NCBI GenBank assembly: GCA_002336465.1
Contig: DDEP01000202.1
Coordinates: 1 to 5,654, forward strand
Reading direction: 5' to 3'
Source of the DNA: Pedobacter sp. UBA1951
Lineage (GTDB): Bacteria > Bacteroidota > Bacteroidia > Sphingobacteriales > Sphingobacteriaceae
DNA: 5,654 nucleotides
Shown piece after piece: positions 1 to 5,654 of this stretch. How positions within the stretch are numbered: the first letter of the stretch is position 1; each line of letters opens with the position of its first letter. The notes below the pieces were generated by a model. That model worked only from the letters and a program-made list of their open reading frames with translations, was not told the origin of the DNA and made no database searches. The position numbers and the translations under genes were made by a program.

Positions 1-1832
1 ACGGTAACTGATTTTGCAAGGTTTCGGGGTTGATCCACATTGCAGCCTCGCATTACAGCGATATGATAGGATAGCAGTTGTAAAGGTATGGTAGCTAATA
101 AGGGTAAGAACGCTTCTTGAGATTCGGGAATTTCTATGCAGTAGTCTGCCATTCGTTTTACTTCTACATCTCCTTCGGTTACAATGGCAATAATAACACC
201 TTTTCTGGCTTTAACTTCTTGTATATTGCTGATTACCTTTTCGTAAGAAGAGTTTTTAGTAGCAATGAAAATAACAGGCATTTCTTCATCTATCAATGCA
301 ATTGGTCCGTGTTTCATCTCTGCTGCTGGATAACCCTCTGCATGTATATAAGAAATCTCTTTTAATTTAAGCGCACCTTCTAGTGCTACAGGAAAACCAT
401 AACCCCTCCCTAAAAATAAGCAATTGCTAGAATCTTTGAACTTGGCGGCGATAGTTTTAATCAACTCATTCGACTTTAGTGCATCTTGTATTTTTTCAGG
501 GATACAATCCAGTTCGGTAAGCAACTCACGGAGCTTTGAGGTGCTGATTGTTCCTTTTTGCTGAGCCATGTAAAAAGCCATCAGCGTAAGCACGGTTACC
601 TGTGCCGTAAATGCTTTGGTAGATGCTACGCCAATTTCAGGGCCGGCATGGGTGTAAACACCGGCATGTGTAATTCTTGGAATAGAAGCTCCTACAACAT
701 TACAAACGCCAAAAATGGTTGCACCTTTTTCTTTGGCCATTTCAATGGCAGCCATGGTGTCGGCAGTTTCTCCAGATTGTGAAATCGCAATCACAATATC
801 TTTTTCTGTTATGATAGGGTTGCGATACCTGAACTCCGATGCATATTCTACTTCTACCGGGATACGAGCGTATTCCTCAATTAGATATTCACCTACTAAG
901 CCAGCATGCCATGATGTGCCACAAGCCACAATAATGATTCGATCTATATTCTTGAGCTTATCTGCATAATCTTTGATTCCTCCCAACTGTACTTTTCCTT
1001 CTTCAGGATAAATGCGCCCTCTCATGCAGTCTTTGATTGATCGAGGTTGCTCATAGATTTCTTTAAGCATAAAGTGGTCAAAGCCGCCCTTCTCTAACAT
1101 TTCCAACTTTAGCTCTAACTCTTGTACATATGGTGTTTGAATAACATTATCAAGCCTCTTTACAATTAGGTTATCTCTTTTTACCAAGGCTATTTCATTA
1201 TCATTAAGATAAATTACATTGTTGGTATATTCTACGATTGGGGTTGCATCAGAAGCAATGAAGTACTCTCCTTTACCTACGCCAATAACCATGGGGCTAC
1301 CTTTTCTTGCGGCAATAAGTTGATCAGGTTGCTCTTTATCCATAATTACGATAGCATAAGCACCATTTACTTCATTTAAGGCTAATCTTACCGCTTCGAA
1401 CAAGTCTATATCGTGGTTGTTGTAAATTTCTTCTACAAGATGAATTAAAACTTCGGTATCTGTTTCGCTGGTAAACTGATGGCCTCTGCTCAAGAGTTCT
1501 TCTTTTATCGTAGCGTAATTTTCGATAATGCCATTGTGTATAATGCTAAGCTTGCCATTATTAGAAGTATGTGGGTGAGAATTACGGTCAGAAGGGGCCC
1601 CATGTGTTGCCCATCTGGTATGTCCCATGGCTACACTTCCGGCAATATCCTTGCCTTCGGCGTAGTTCTCTAATTCTTTAACTTTTCCCGCTTTTTTGTA
1701 AATGTTTAAATTACCGTTATTAAGTAAGGCAATCCCTGCGCTATCGTACCCTCTGTACTCTAATCTCTTCAGCCCTTTCAATACGATTGGCCAGGCTTCT
1801 CTAAAGCCTATATATCCTACAATTCCACACAT
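1..1832 (-). CDS. glmS: Glutamine--fructose-6-phosphate aminotransferase (isomerizing), 3' end cut by window edge
   Basis: GlmS converts fructose-6-phosphate and glutamine to glucosamine-6-phosphate and glutamate, the entry step to UDP-GlcNAc for peptidoglycan and LPS, in the cytoplasm. I translated it end to end with no frameshift: 610 full codons plus two bases of codon 611. It stops inside the C-terminal motif AKSVTV, so about one residue plus the stop lie outside the window. The start is fixed by MCGIVGY, since Cys2 is the N-terminal nucleophile after Met removal. The glutaminase domain (about 1-240) shows HTRWATHG at 71-78, N100-G101 and D125. Two SIS isomerase domains follow, with CGTSW at 304-308, SQSGET at 351-356, K489 and E492 in ALKLKE, H508 in KHGP, and K607 near the C-terminus. 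These sit four residues after E. coli K485, E488, H504 and K603. Upstream, 20 bases away, is the terminator of the DUF4270 gene. There is no Shine-Dalgarno sequence, and no glmS ribozyme could fit in so short a leader. Confidence 0.98.
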   Translation of the reverse strand, partial: MCGIVGYIGFREAWPIVLKGLKRLEYRGYDSAGIALLNNGNLNIYKKAGKVKELENYAEGKDIAGSVAMGHTRWATHGAPSDRNSHPHTSNNGKLSIIHNGIIENYATIKEELLSRGHQFTSETDTEVLIHLVEEIYNNHDIDLFEAVRLALNEVNGAYAIVIMDKEQPDQLIAARKGSPMVIGVGKGEYFIASDATPIVEYTNNVIYLNDNEIALVKRDNLIVKRLDNVIQTPYVQELELKLEMLEKGGFDHFMLKEIYEQPRSIKDCMRGRIYPEEGKVQLGGIKDYADKLKNIDRIIIVACGTSWHAGLVGEYLIEEYARIPVEVEYASEFRYRNPIITEKDIVIAISQSGETADTMAAIEMAKEKGATIFGVCNVVGASIPRITHAGVYTHAGPEIGVASTKAFTAQVTVLTLMAFYMAQQKGTISTSKLRELLTELDCIPEKIQDALKSNELIKTIAAKFKDSSNCLFLGRGYGFPVALEGALKLKEISYIHAEGYPAAEMKHGPIALIDEEMPVIFIATKNSSYEKVISNIQEVKARKGVIIAIVTEGDVEVKRMADYCIEIPESQEAFLPLLATIPLQLLSYHIAVMRGCNVDQPRNLAKSVT

Positions 1833-1852
1833 TTGGTTATTTATTTTTGGTT

Positions 1853-1886
1853 AAAAAAATCGCCCTAAAGTTATGCTTTAGGGCGA
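1853..1886 (-). terminator. Intrinsic terminator after the DUF4270 gene
   Basis: On the minus strand a perfect 11-bp stem (TCGCCCTAAAG pairing with CTTTAGGGCGA; 1860-1870 with 1876-1886) encloses a 5-base loop and is followed directly by seven T (1859-1853). The T-run is on the minus side only, so it should end transcripts of the DUF4270 operon, whose stop codon is 28 bases upstream. It is not a convincing terminator for plus-strand transcription. It lies only 20 bases before the glmS start codon, which implies glmS has its own promoter or depends on read-through. Confidence 0.9.
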
Positions 1887-1896
1887 CAATATCAAA
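1866..1896 (-). promoter_or_regulatory. Candidate glmS promoter overlapping the terminator hairpin
   Basis: On the minus strand, TTTG (1896-1893) is followed after exactly 19 bases by TAACTTTA (1873-1866). This matches the Bacteroidota -33/-7 pattern TTTG-N19-21-TAnnTTTG except for the last base of the -7 box. The -7 box covers the loop and inner 3' arm of the terminator stem. Initiation a few bases downstream, near 1861, would give a leader of about 29 bases that lacks the 5' arm, so the glmS RNA could not form the terminator. The match could be chance in AT-rich DNA, and no transcript start is visible from sequence alone. Confidence 0.45.
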
Positions 1897-1914
1897 CTCT
1901 GTATAAAGAAAAAA

Positions 1915-3357
1915 TTACTGTTTAATCTTTGTAAGATAAATGTTTAGCTTCATTACATTATCTCCTGTGCTAGGGTTTTTCTTAAAAGCACCTATTACAG
2001 AACGAGCCGCCGTGCTATAAGGTGGAGAAAAAACAAATTCTGAAGAAGGAGATGGTGCTAGAAAAGTACCATAATCTTCTGTTTTTCCATCTAAAAGATC
2101 TTGAATGTATGAAGTGATTACAAATACATATTGCTTGGTTACGGAATTAAAGTAGCCTCCAAAAGCACTTGGGTCAGCTCTTTTATCTCCTCCTTCATAA
2201 ATTGTACCTGCATCATTATCTGGAACATTTTTGCGTTGTCCAGCAATATCATATCTATATAAAGCCAAGCGTTGTGCCGGTTTAAATGGAGATACATCCG
2301 TTCCTGATTTTAAATCAATCACTAACTCTGCACGGTTTACAATGATTTTCCCAATTTCGTTTTTAAACTTAGCTAAATAAGGGAAAGATATTTTATTTCT
2401 TACTCCACTTAAAGGCTGTAGATAAGTTTCTGTAAACTGTGTTTTGGAATCTGCAGTAAGCTGAGTGTTTATCGGTGTTCCTGTATAGTTATGGGCTAAT
2501 GTTGTTGCTACGGCAGAACTTGCTGAAGCATTAATTGGAAATTTTACGGAAACAGTGTCTATGCTCGAAGAAGAAGATGCTGATTGTTTCTTGTAATATA
2601 AAACCAAACCTGTTTCGGATGAAGAAGTAAAATTAAAGAACATCACTCCTCCTTTACCAGACGAACTCGTTTTGTTTACTTCGACGTGTAATCCCTTGAA
2701 AGAATCTTGAAAAGTGGTATTACGTTTTAAATTTGCGTCGGATAGCATAACGATATTGTTGGTAATGAAAGTTTTATCAAGCTTTATCCTAATTTGAGGA
2801 GAAACACTGCGTAGCGTATCTGGCCCCCCGGTTACAACATCGGTAACTTTATAAGGTGTAGTAGGAAAAACCTTTCCTGTATAATTACCTATGGATGTAG
2901 CAGATTTTGAGTAACTCTTAGAGCTTAGGTAAGAGTTTTCTTTTGTGAGATTATTGTTTAGCTGATGAACATCCAAGCTATAAGTTGATGTACTATCTCC
3001 ATAGAACTCTTTATCATAATTCAAAACCAGAACGGCTGAATCTAAAATAGCGCTTGTGCCAAAACTATAGGCATCATTTGGTAAGTTTACGCTAAAAGCC
3101 AAACTGGCATCTGTAGTTCCAAAAATAGGATCTGTTAAAGAACCTAAAGGATATCTAGTTAAGAAATTACTTGTTGAGTAAGTAGGAACATCATCTTCTT
3201 TTATCGTTCTTGAATTGATTGTAGCTGTATCTATCAGCTCCCCGTTAATTTTTGCGCTGGGGTCAACTTCTAAACCAATTGTGGAAGTATTTTGACAAGA
3301 AGAGAAAACAAAAAGACTTACTAACAAGGTTAATAAGTCTATTTTTAAAAATTTCAT
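1915..3357 (-). CDS. DUF4270 family lipoprotein
   Basis: This is a 480-residue exported lipoprotein of unknown function. It begins with a lipoprotein signal peptide: Lys2 and Lys5, a hydrophobic stretch at about 8-18, then FSSC with the lipidated Cys at 21, leaving a mature chain of 460 residues. The early segment LGSLTDPIFGTTDASL (71-86), the following ILDSAVLVLNY (104-114), and the C-terminal MKLNIYLTKIK resemble the DUF4270 family of Bacteroidota. Length is typical. The mature protein is rich in Ser, Thr and Asn, with a Ser run at 261-265 and many short hydrophobic alternations that suggest beta structure. After Cys21 comes QNTST, without the acidic cluster that marks surface lipoproteins in this phylum, so a periplasm-facing anchor is more likely (inference). 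It follows the GT5-like gene by 18 bases, probably in one transcript, and is closed by the terminator at 1853-1886. I recognised the family from memory, not by a search. Confidence 0.85.
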   Translation of the reverse strand: MKFLKIDLLTLLVSLFVFSSCQNTSTIGLEVDPSAKINGELIDTATINSRTIKEDDVPTYSTSNFLTRYPLGSLTDPIFGTTDASLAFSVNLPNDAYSFGTSAILDSAVLVLNYDKEFYGDSTSTYSLDVHQLNNNLTKENSYLSSKSYSKSATSIGNYTGKVFPTTPYKVTDVVTGGPDTLRSVSPQIRIKLDKTFITNNIVMLSDANLKRNTTFQDSFKGLHVEVNKTSSSGKGGVMFFNFTSSSETGLVLYYKKQSASSSSSIDTVSVKFPINASASSAVATTLAHNYTGTPINTQLTADSKTQFTETYLQPLSGVRNKISFPYLAKFKNEIGKIIVNRAELVIDLKSGTDVSPFKPAQRLALYRYDIAGQRKNVPDNDAGTIYEGGDKRADPSAFGGYFNSVTKQYVFVITSYIQDLLDGKTEDYGTFLAPSPSSEFVFSPPYSTAARSVIGAFKKNPSTGDNVMKLNIYLTKIKQ

Positions 3358-3375
3358 ATATTAAGTAATGCTATT

Positions 3376-4206
3376 TTATGCAATTGATACCAATTCTTCG
3401 CTTGTAATTTCCTCATAAAAATTGAAGAAATTATCATAATCTTGGGTCAAGTTAGTGGCTAAAGTTGGTTTATTCGAATCTTTAACAAATTTTAACACCG
3501 CATTATCAATATTCTCGTCAGCTAAAACTACTGCATCAGAATATGTTATAGCCCCAATGTGCATAGCATTACAATCAGCATCTATAAACGGCTTGGTATC
3601 TGCCTCTGTCATATTGCTCATAACTGCTTTTTTAGCTAACCGCTCGTCCATTTTTTCCGAAAAGCAATTCTCGTAAACAGAATAGATTACCTTAGAATTC
3701 TTAAAAGCAGGATCGTGTTTGTAAGTTGTCTTGATGTATGCAGGTACCAAAGCAGACATCCAGCCATGGCAGTGTACAATATCTGGCGACCAGCCTAACT
3801 TCTTAACGGTTTCTAACGCACCTTTGCAAAAGAAAATAGAACGCTCATCGTTGTCATCAAAAAATGCGTTATCCTTATCCCTGAACACGTGTTTACGCTG
3901 GAAATAATCTTCATTATCCAGAAAATAAACTTGCATGCGAGCTGCAGGTATTGACGCTACTTTTATAATTAAAGGATTATCATTGTCGTCTATTATGATA
4001 TTCATTCCCGATAAACGAATTACCTCGTGTAATCTGTTTCTCCTTTCATTGATGTTACCAAACCTTGGCATCAAGATGCGGATTTCAAACCCTTTATCTT
4101 GCATTGCTTGGGGTAGTTGACGGGTGATTTCTGAAATCTTGCTAAGTTCGAGGAAAGGCGCCATTTCGTGGGTAACAATCAGTAGCTTCGTTTTTGCCAT
4201 CTCCAT
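3376..4206 (-). CDS. Standalone GT5 (glycogen/starch synthase) N-terminal domain protein, probably not catalytic
   Basis: This 276-residue protein resembles only the first Rossmann domain of ADP-glucose glycogen synthase (GlgA, about 480 residues). It aligns by eye from KLLIVTHEMAPFL (7-19) through QLPQAMQDKGFEIRILMPRF (30-49), FFCKGALE (125-132) and PDIVHCHGWMSALVPAYIK (141-159). The second GT-B domain, which holds much of the ADP-glucose site, is absent: the chain ends naturally at a TAA after an acidic tail. Key residues have also drifted. The KTGG motif of GlgA is replaced by ELSK (20-23), and the HAHDW motif reads HCHGW (145-149). Bacteroidota genomes often annotate such proteins as glycogen/starch synthase. 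Synthase activity is unlikely, and a binding or regulatory role is open. No signal peptide is seen, so it is cytoplasmic. The start is ATG 4206 (MEMAKTK); ATG 4200 (MAKTK) is an equally good alternative. It is first in a probable two-gene operon with the DUF4270 gene and is divergent from panC. Confidence 0.85.
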   Translation of the reverse strand: MEMAKTKLLIVTHEMAPFLELSKISEITRQLPQAMQDKGFEIRILMPRFGNINERRNRLHEVIRLSGMNIIIDDNDNPLIIKVASIPAARMQVYFLDNEDYFQRKHVFRDKDNAFFDDNDERSIFFCKGALETVKKLGWSPDIVHCHGWMSALVPAYIKTTYKHDPAFKNSKVIYSVYENCFSEKMDERLAKKAVMSNMTEADTKPFIDADCNAMHIGAITYSDAVVLADENIDNAVLKFVKDSNKPTLATNLTQDYDNFFNFYEEITSEELVSIA

Positions 4207-4251
4207 ATTAATGTATTTTAAATTATTGTTAATTTAAAGATTATCAAGGTG

Positions 4252-4282
4252 CAAAGGTACGAATTATATTAATATTTATCAA
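4252..4282 (-). promoter_or_regulatory. Bacteroidota-type promoter for the GT5-like/DUF4270 operon
   Basis: On the minus strand, TTG (4282-4280) is followed by 20 bases and then TACCTTTG (4259-4252), a full match to the TTG-N~20-TAnnTTTG consensus of the Bacteroidota primary sigma factor. The start would be near 4247, giving a leader of about 40 bases before the ATG at 4206. The leader is AT-rich and has no Shine-Dalgarno sequence, as is usual in this phylum. I see no second promoter in the 18 bases before the DUF4270 gene. Confidence 0.75.
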
Positions 4283-4294
4283 TAAAATAGGCAA

Positions 4295-4330
4295 TAGGCT
4301 TTGTAGTTTTTATAGAAATAACCAATTTAG
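4295..4330 (+). promoter_or_regulatory. Possible weak promoter region for panC
   Basis: No perfect TAnnTTTG occurs before panC on the plus strand. Two imperfect options exist. One is TTTG (4300-4303), 19 bases, then CAATTTAG (4323-4330), which matches four of the six fixed -7 positions and would start about 18-20 bases before the TTG codon. The other is TAGGCTTTG (4295-4303), a -7 box with one extra spacer base and no clear -33 partner. Since panC is divergent from its left neighbour, a promoter must lie in 4207-4354, but its exact position is uncertain. Confidence 0.2.
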
Positions 4331-4354
4331 CACCCTATTTAACCTGAGCAAGAG

Positions 4355-5203
4355 TTGGAAGTAACACAAACCAAAGCAGCGCTAAAAGAGTCGCTGGATA
4401 AACTTAAAAAAGCGGCAAGTACCGTTGCTTTAGTGCCCACAATGGGCGCATTGCATGATGGACATATCTCCTTAATAAACGAAGCCAAAAAGGAAGCAGA
4501 CATCGTTGTATGCAGCATTTTTGTAAATCCCACACAATTTACAGATCCCAAAGATCTTGAAAAATATCCCCGTCCGCTTGAGCATGATATTAACATGTTA
4601 AAAAAAGCAGGATGCGATGTGGTTTTTATGCCTTCTGTAAAGGAGATGTACCCCAATTTTCCAAACCCTGAAGATTGGTATATCGATTTAGGCGAAGCAG
4701 AATTTCTACTTGAAGGAGAATTTAGGAAAGGACATTACCAAGGTGTAACCCAGATTGTTTATAAGCTTTTTAGAGTTGTAGAACCAGATATTGCTCTTTT
4801 TGGCCAGAAAGACTATCAGCAGGTGCTCATGATCAAAACAATGGTTCAGAAACTTAACCTGCCGGTTAAGATTATAACATGTCCTATCATCAGAGAAAAA
4901 GAAGGGTTGGCCATGAGCTCAAGAAATGTACATCTAAGTGAGCGAGATAGAAACAATGCATTGGTGCTAAGCAGGGCGCTACAATATATTAAAGATAACT
5001 ATGGTGCATTAGAGCTTGATGCTCTGCTTGAACAAGCAAAACAAATGATCACGACCACAGAGCATGTTGAACTTGATTATCTAACTATAGCCGATGGCGA
5101 TACATTGCATCCCCTTAAACAAAAGGTGCTAAAAAATGCTGTTGTGCTTGTGGCTGCAAAAGTTGGGGAAACACGCTTAATAGATAATATGATTATCAAT
5201 TAA
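4355..5203 (+). CDS. panC: Pantothenate synthetase (pantoate--beta-alanine ligase)
   Basis: PanC joins pantoate and beta-alanine using ATP, via a pantoyl-adenylate, to give pantothenate for coenzyme A synthesis in the cytoplasm. Its 282 residues are the usual length. Visible signatures are PTMGALHDGH (28-37) with the HIGH-type His34 and His37, FVNPTQF (56-62), FGQKDYQQ (149-156) with Lys152, and REKEGLAMSSRN (180-191) with the Ser188-Ser189-Arg190 loop. The start is TTG: an in-frame TAA at 4340-4342 lies just upstream, there is no ATG or GTG between, and the next in-frame ATG (Met30) is inside the ATP-binding motif. The resulting MEVTQTKAALKESL fits the family N-terminus. panD, which supplies beta-alanine, follows after 59 bases. 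Pantoate-making genes (panB, panE) are not in the window. Confidence 0.97.
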   Translation: MEVTQTKAALKESLDKLKKAASTVALVPTMGALHDGHISLINEAKKEADIVVCSIFVNPTQFTDPKDLEKYPRPLEHDINMLKKAGCDVVFMPSVKEMYPNFPNPEDWYIDLGEAEFLLEGEFRKGHYQGVTQIVYKLFRVVEPDIALFGQKDYQQVLMIKTMVQKLNLPVKIITCPIIREKEGLAMSSRNVHLSERDRNNALVLSRALQYIKDNYGALELDALLEQAKQMITTTEHVELDYLTIADGDTLHPLKQKVLKNAVVLVAAKVGETRLIDNMIIN

Positions 5204-5250
5204 GGCCCAAAGGTTTACTAAAATTTAACAATGTGCCCAAACATTATTAT

Positions 5251-5258
5251 TAACTTTG
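5251..5258 (+). promoter_or_regulatory. Promoter -7 box directly before panD
   Basis: TAACTTTG is a full TAnnTTTG match ending four bases before the panD ATG at 5263. Initiation normally falls a few bases past this box, so the transcript would begin at or next to the start codon. No clear TTG or TTTG lies 17-23 bases upstream, which weakens the call. panD may also be read from panC, as no terminator hairpin is visible in the 59-base gap. Confidence 0.5.
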
Positions 5259-5262
5259 CAGT

Positions 5263-5613
5263 ATGATTATTGAAGTATTAAAGTCTAAAATTCACCGCGT
5301 AAAGGTAACACAGGCTGAATTGAATTATGTAGGAAGTATTACGATCGATGAAGATTTGCTTGATGCAGCTAATATTATCCCTAACGAAAAACTTCAGATC
5401 GTTAACAACAATAACGGGGAGAGATTTGAGACTTATGCCATAAAAGGAGAAAGAGGAACTGGAATTGTTTGCCTAAATGGAGCTACTGCACGTAAAGTTC
5501 AGGTTGGCGATATTCTTATAATTATGTCTTATGCTGCTATGCCTATTGAACAAGCAAAGCAATATAAACCTATTCTTGTTTTCCCTGACGATAATAACCG
5601 CCTGTTAAAATAA
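5263..5613 (+). CDS. panD: Aspartate 1-decarboxylase precursor (pyruvoyl enzyme)
   Basis: PanD decarboxylates L-aspartate to beta-alanine, the substrate of the PanC enzyme encoded just upstream. The 116-residue precursor cleaves itself at Gly24-Ser25 in LNYVGSITID (20-29), and Ser25 becomes the pyruvoyl cofactor at the N-terminus of the alpha chain. Active-site and processing residues known from E. coli are present at the same numbers: Lys9, His11, Arg54, Thr57, Tyr58 and Asn72, with GERGTGIVCLNGATARKVQ at 62-80. Length is slightly below the 126 of E. coli and normal for Bacteroidota. The ATG start is the only sensible one, since MIIEVLKSKIHRVKVT aligns with the family N-terminus. No maturation factor gene is seen in the window. 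The stop TAA is at 5611-5613, and the remaining 41 bases show no terminator or start of another gene. Confidence 0.98.
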   Translation: MIIEVLKSKIHRVKVTQAELNYVGSITIDEDLLDAANIIPNEKLQIVNNNNGERFETYAIKGERGTGIVCLNGATARKVQVGDILIIMSYAAMPIEQAKQYKPILVFPDDNNRLLK

Positions 5614-5654
5614 TATTCTCATTAAGCCAGTCTTTGTAAATTAAGAACAACGGT

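Noticed and set aside
558..969. Plus-strand open frames within the glmS region (also 117-365 and 1479-1673)
   Set aside because: They are antisense to an intact, highly conserved glmS frame, with compositions that look like frame shadows.
1833..1852. Possible glmS ribozyme/riboswitch in the glmS leader
   Set aside because: Only 20 bases separate the terminator T-run from the ATG, far too short for the glmS ribozyme, which is typical of Firmicutes. No core elements are visible further upstream.
2569..2610. Ser-codon run in the DUF4270 gene as a simple-sequence phase-variation tract
   Set aside because: The serine codons are mixed and there is no long mono- or dinucleotide run that would slip.
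3455..4120. Plus-strand open frames opposite the GT5-like gene (3455-3676 and 3935-4120)
   Set aside because: Antisense shadows with no family resemblance and no supporting signals.
4339..4656. Open frame of 105 codons on the minus strand opposite the start of panC
   Set aside because: It lies fully antisense to conserved PanC motifs, has no recognisable protein character and no promoter box near it; a shadow of the panC frame.
5205..5241. Direct repeat GCCCAAA at 5205-5211 and 5235-5241 in the panC-panD gap
   Set aside because: Two 7-base copies 30 bases apart could be a regulator site, but so short a repeat is easily chance and there is no further support.
5614..5654. AGTCTTTG near 5630-5637 as a promoter box for a gene beyond the right edge
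   Set aside because: It misses both first bases of TAnnTTTG and the downstream gene is not in the window, so nothing can be tested.

Overview
The window looks like ordinary chromosomal DNA from a low-GC member of the Bacteroidota, probably near Pedobacter or other Sphingobacteriales. Three things point there. It carries a DUF4270-type lipoprotein, a family found essentially only in that phylum. Its promoters match the Bacteroidota consensus TTG/TTTG-N~20-TAnnTTTG. Its leaders are A-rich and lack Shine-Dalgarno sequences. The genus is an inference from protein style, not from a search.

Left part, minus strand, read right to left. A standalone and apparently degenerate glycogen/starch-synthase N-terminal domain protein (3376-4206) is followed after 18 bases by a DUF4270 lipoprotein (1915-3357). 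The pair probably forms one transcript from a consensus promoter at 4252-4282. It ends at a strong intrinsic terminator (1853-1886). Only 20 bases past the terminator's T-run begins glmS (start at 1832), which runs off the left edge with all but its last two or so codons present. A plausible glmS promoter overlaps the terminator hairpin.

Right part, plus strand. panC (4355-5203, TTG start) and panD (5263-5613) make beta-alanine and join it to pantoate, the last steps of pantothenate synthesis. panD has its own TAnnTTTG box four bases before its ATG, suggesting a leaderless or nearly leaderless transcript. The 148-bp region at 4207-4354 separates the two divergent units. The last 41 bases (5614-5654) hold nothing I can call.

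glmS (amino-sugar precursor for cell wall and LPS) and panC/panD (coenzyme A precursor) are housekeeping genes. The less understood part is the degenerate GT5-like protein with its DUF4270 lipoprotein partner. I saw no mobile elements, CRISPR arrays, tRNA or rRNA genes, and no stretch over 300 bases without a gene.
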